In this document: one piece after another, positions 35,773 to 37,104 of the stretch
Layout: every line of letters begins with the position of its first letter
How positions within the stretch are numbered: the stretch's first letter is position 1
Assembly: GCF_900180345.1 (NCBI RefSeq)
Contig: NZ_FXLV01000008.1
Location: forward strand, 1-37,104
DNA from: Bathymodiolus heckerae thiotrophic gill symbiont
Lineage (GTDB): Bacteria > Pseudomonadota > Gammaproteobacteria > PS1 > Pseudothioglobaceae
Reading direction: 5' to 3'
Length of the DNA stretch: 37,104 nucleotides
The notes under the pieces: generated by a model
What the model saw: only the letters and a program-made list of their open reading frames with translations
Databases searched by the model: none
What the model was told of the DNA's origin: nothing
Position numbers and translations under genes: made by a program

Positions 35773-36612
35773 ATGGAGCAAAAGAAAAAACAAGAAACAG
35801 AATATTTATATTGGAGTAACGGAATTCTTTTAGGAATACTCGGAAGTATTTTAGGCAGTTTTTTTGTATCAAGTTTTTTTACTATATATCGTGAGTTTGA
35901 TTTTAACTGGAAATCCATTCCAGTTGTTGAAGGCATATTGTTAATAATTTCAGTTATTGGATTGCTTTCAATGTATTTAAGATATAGGAATAGGAAAAAT
36001 AAAATTACAGGGGAGCATTTAAGAGACTTTAATCAGGAAAAGTTAAATAAAGAATTGAAAAAAGGAAGGATGAAGTCAGCTATGTCTATATTAAAAAAAG
36101 ACCCCAGTTTAAATCTAAATATTTCGAAGGCAATAGATATCGTTTTAAGAAAAAAAGAAAATCCTCTGACTTTTTTAGAAGAATACAAGGAAATTAAAGA
36201 AATAAAATTGTCTGCTTATTCTTTAGAGGGGTGTAAAGAATTTATTCGTCATGAAGGAGGGGGGCTAGAAAATGAAGGAATTGGAAGTATTATTGTAATA
36301 GAAAGATTTTTTAAAAATGACTATACAAAGCCTTTTGATGATGACTTTTGGAGGGGAGTTAGTCTTAATCTTGTATCCATATGCGATTTTTTTGCAGCCT
36401 ATCACACAACCGCCTTGTTGTTATATTGTTTAATTTGTAATGTAACGGAAGAACCAATCACCCATTTTTCAATGGCAAATAATTACAACAATCAAATAGA
36501 AAAACTCAATGCTTTGATTAGACTTTTAAATAAAAACCCTTATGTTCGAGAAGATACCAAAGAAATATTAGGAAAAATCAGAGCTTTAAACCAAGAAAAT
36601 AAAAAAGATTGA
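35773..36612 (+). CDS. Unrecognised two-helix membrane protein
   Basis: I do not recognise this 279-residue protein. It has two N-terminal membrane helices (about 15-40 and 50-68), a basic stretch RYRNRKNK, and a mainly helical cytoplasmic part rich in Lys, Glu and Asn. ERFFKNDYTKPFDDDFW (about 176-192) and CDFFAAYHTTALLL (about 202-215) are distinct features. The ribosome binding site is weak (GAATATT). Base composition is very AT-rich and unlike the channel gene next to it, suggesting transfer. It lies between the channel gene and an IS3-family element. Confidence 0.65.
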   Translation: MEQKKKQETEYLYWSNGILLGILGSILGSFFVSSFFTIYREFDFNWKSIPVVEGILLIISVIGLLSMYLRYRNRKNKITGEHLRDFNQEKLNKELKKGRMKSAMSILKKDPSLNLNISKAIDIVLRKKENPLTFLEEYKEIKEIKLSAYSLEGCKEFIRHEGGGLENEGIGSIIVIERFFKNDYTKPFDDDFWRGVSLNLVSICDFFAAYHTTALLLYCLICNVTEEPITHFSMANNYNNQIEKLNALIRLLNKNPYVREDTKEILGKIRALNQENKKD

Positions 36613-36681
36613 AAGAGCCTTATTAAACTGAAGTTCCCCCAATAAACTGGACACCAAATTACAACAATTTAGGAGTCCAAA

Positions 36682-37008
36682 ATGACCAGAAAATACACAG
36701 CCTTTACCAAAGCGTTTAAACTAGAAGCCCTACATTTGGCAAATCAACCTAACACCTCTGTGGCACAACTTGCAAGAGATCTAGGCATTCGTAGAAACAT
36801 GATATATAAATGGAGAGTTGAATTGAATCAAAAACAAGACAAAGCCTTTAAAAGAACCGCCGAGAATATTGACACCCAACACCACAAAGCAACACATTCT
36901 GAGTTATTAAAAGCGAATAAACAACTAGCAAAAGATTTAAAACTCTCCCAAATGGAGGTAGAAATCTTAAAAAAGGCGCAAGCCTTCTTCAAGGCGGAAA
37001 ACAACTGA
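36682..37008 (+). CDS. IS3-family transposase OrfA
   Basis: This 108-residue protein is the DNA-binding part of the transposase. It has a helix-turn-helix in SVAQLARDLGIRRNMIYKWR (about 25-44) and a C-terminal leucine-zipper-like helix (about 73-100). AGGAG precedes the ATG. The slippery heptamer A-AAA-AAG at 36969-36975 is in the exact phase for -1 frameshifting into orfB. Confidence 0.93.
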   Translation: MTRKYTAFTKAFKLEALHLANQPNTSVAQLARDLGIRRNMIYKWRVELNQKQDKAFKRTAENIDTQHHKATHSELLKANKQLAKDLKLSQMEVEILKKAQAFFKAENN

Positions 37009-37104
37009 GATTTAAGTTTATTGCTGTTGAGGCAACAAACTATCCAATCACCGTTTTATGTCGGTGTATGAAAGTATCTAAAAGTGGATACTACTATTGG
37101 AAAA
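36972..37104 (+). CDS. IS3-family transposase OrfB, start only (cut by window end)
   Basis: In the -1 frame relative to orfA the sequence stays open to the window end and encodes KFIAVEATNYPITVLCRC and VSKSGYYYWK, the hallmark N-terminus of IS3 OrfB. The DDE catalytic domain lies beyond 37104. It is expected as an OrfAB fusion made by frameshifting at the A6G site. Confidence 0.88.

Larger units (their letters stand above)
36629..37104 (+). mobile_element. IS3-family insertion sequence, left part
   Basis: The left inverted repeat begins TGAAGTTCCCCCAATAAACT at 36629, the TG-starting end typical for the family. It is followed by orfA and, in the -1 frame, the start of orfB. The right half lies past the window end, so it cannot be judged whether the element is intact. 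Confidence 0.9.

Overview
The window looks like chromosome from a low-GC marine gammaproteobacterium, most like the sulfur-oxidising SUP05/Thioglobus group and the related bivalve symbionts. This placement is inferred from protein style, AT-rich codon use and gene content; no 16S rRNA or sulfur-oxidation gene is present to prove it. Nearly every gene is recognisable. The left part is respiratory and housekeeping. The right part (from about 24.4 kb) mixes housekeeping operons with insertions, duplications and mobile elements.

Layout. 1-274: a tRNA-Phe gene followed by two exact 93-bp tandem units, each made of a tRNA-Phe-derived fragment plus a terminator-like hairpin. 324-4207: trxB, divergent from ftsK-lolA. 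4210-10292: a compact nitrite-to-nitrous-oxide module on the minus strand: quinol NO reductase (norB), copper nitrite reductase (nirK), a Dnr-type Crp/Fnr regulator, a Sco-PCuAC fusion copper chaperone and an unrecognised secreted protein. Two near-perfect Dnr/Fnr boxes (7709-7722 and 10279-10292) each sit exactly at -41.5 of a good -10 element, so the regulator probably controls nirK and its own operon. 10307-18503: a caa3-type cytochrome c oxidase locus: coxII with a fused cytochrome c, coxI, a 34-residue small protein, cox11, coxIII, a DUF2909 protein and SURF1. The heme A genes ctaA and ctaB, a Sco-like protein and a DUF2970 protein lie beyond a 161-bp MITE.

18550-22774: hisF, then uppS-cdsA-dxr and an M23 peptidase occupying the place where rseP often follows. 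22813-24393: a secreted protein of unknown function and purC. 24482-26280: a tandem duplication of about 950 bp carrying a fatty acid hydroxylase/sterol desaturase-type gene. In the second copy the gene body has been replaced by a broken small membrane gene and a hicBA toxin-antitoxin pair. 26218-31408: DUF2797 protein, FKBP isomerase, a Type II restriction-modification pair (C5-cytosine methyltransferase and PD-(D/E)XK nuclease) joined by 4-bp overlaps to alaC and a P-loop protein. 31563-35698: a divergent metA, mutY, ribF, arfB and a single-domain voltage-gated cation channel with an FEDWTD pore filter. 35773-37104: an unrecognised two-helix membrane protein and the start of an IS3-family element with a textbook A6G frameshift site, cut by the window end.

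How the genes work together. NirK and NorB would reduce nitrite to N2O via NO; no nitrous oxide reductase is visible here. Both NirK and the caa3 oxidase need copper, and the Dnr-controlled operon supplies a two-domain copper chaperone, linking copper delivery to the denitrification switch. The best candidates for undescribed biology are the Dnr regulon with its unknown secreted protein, the tRNA-fragment/terminator tandem array, and the duplication-plus-replacement at the hicBA locus.
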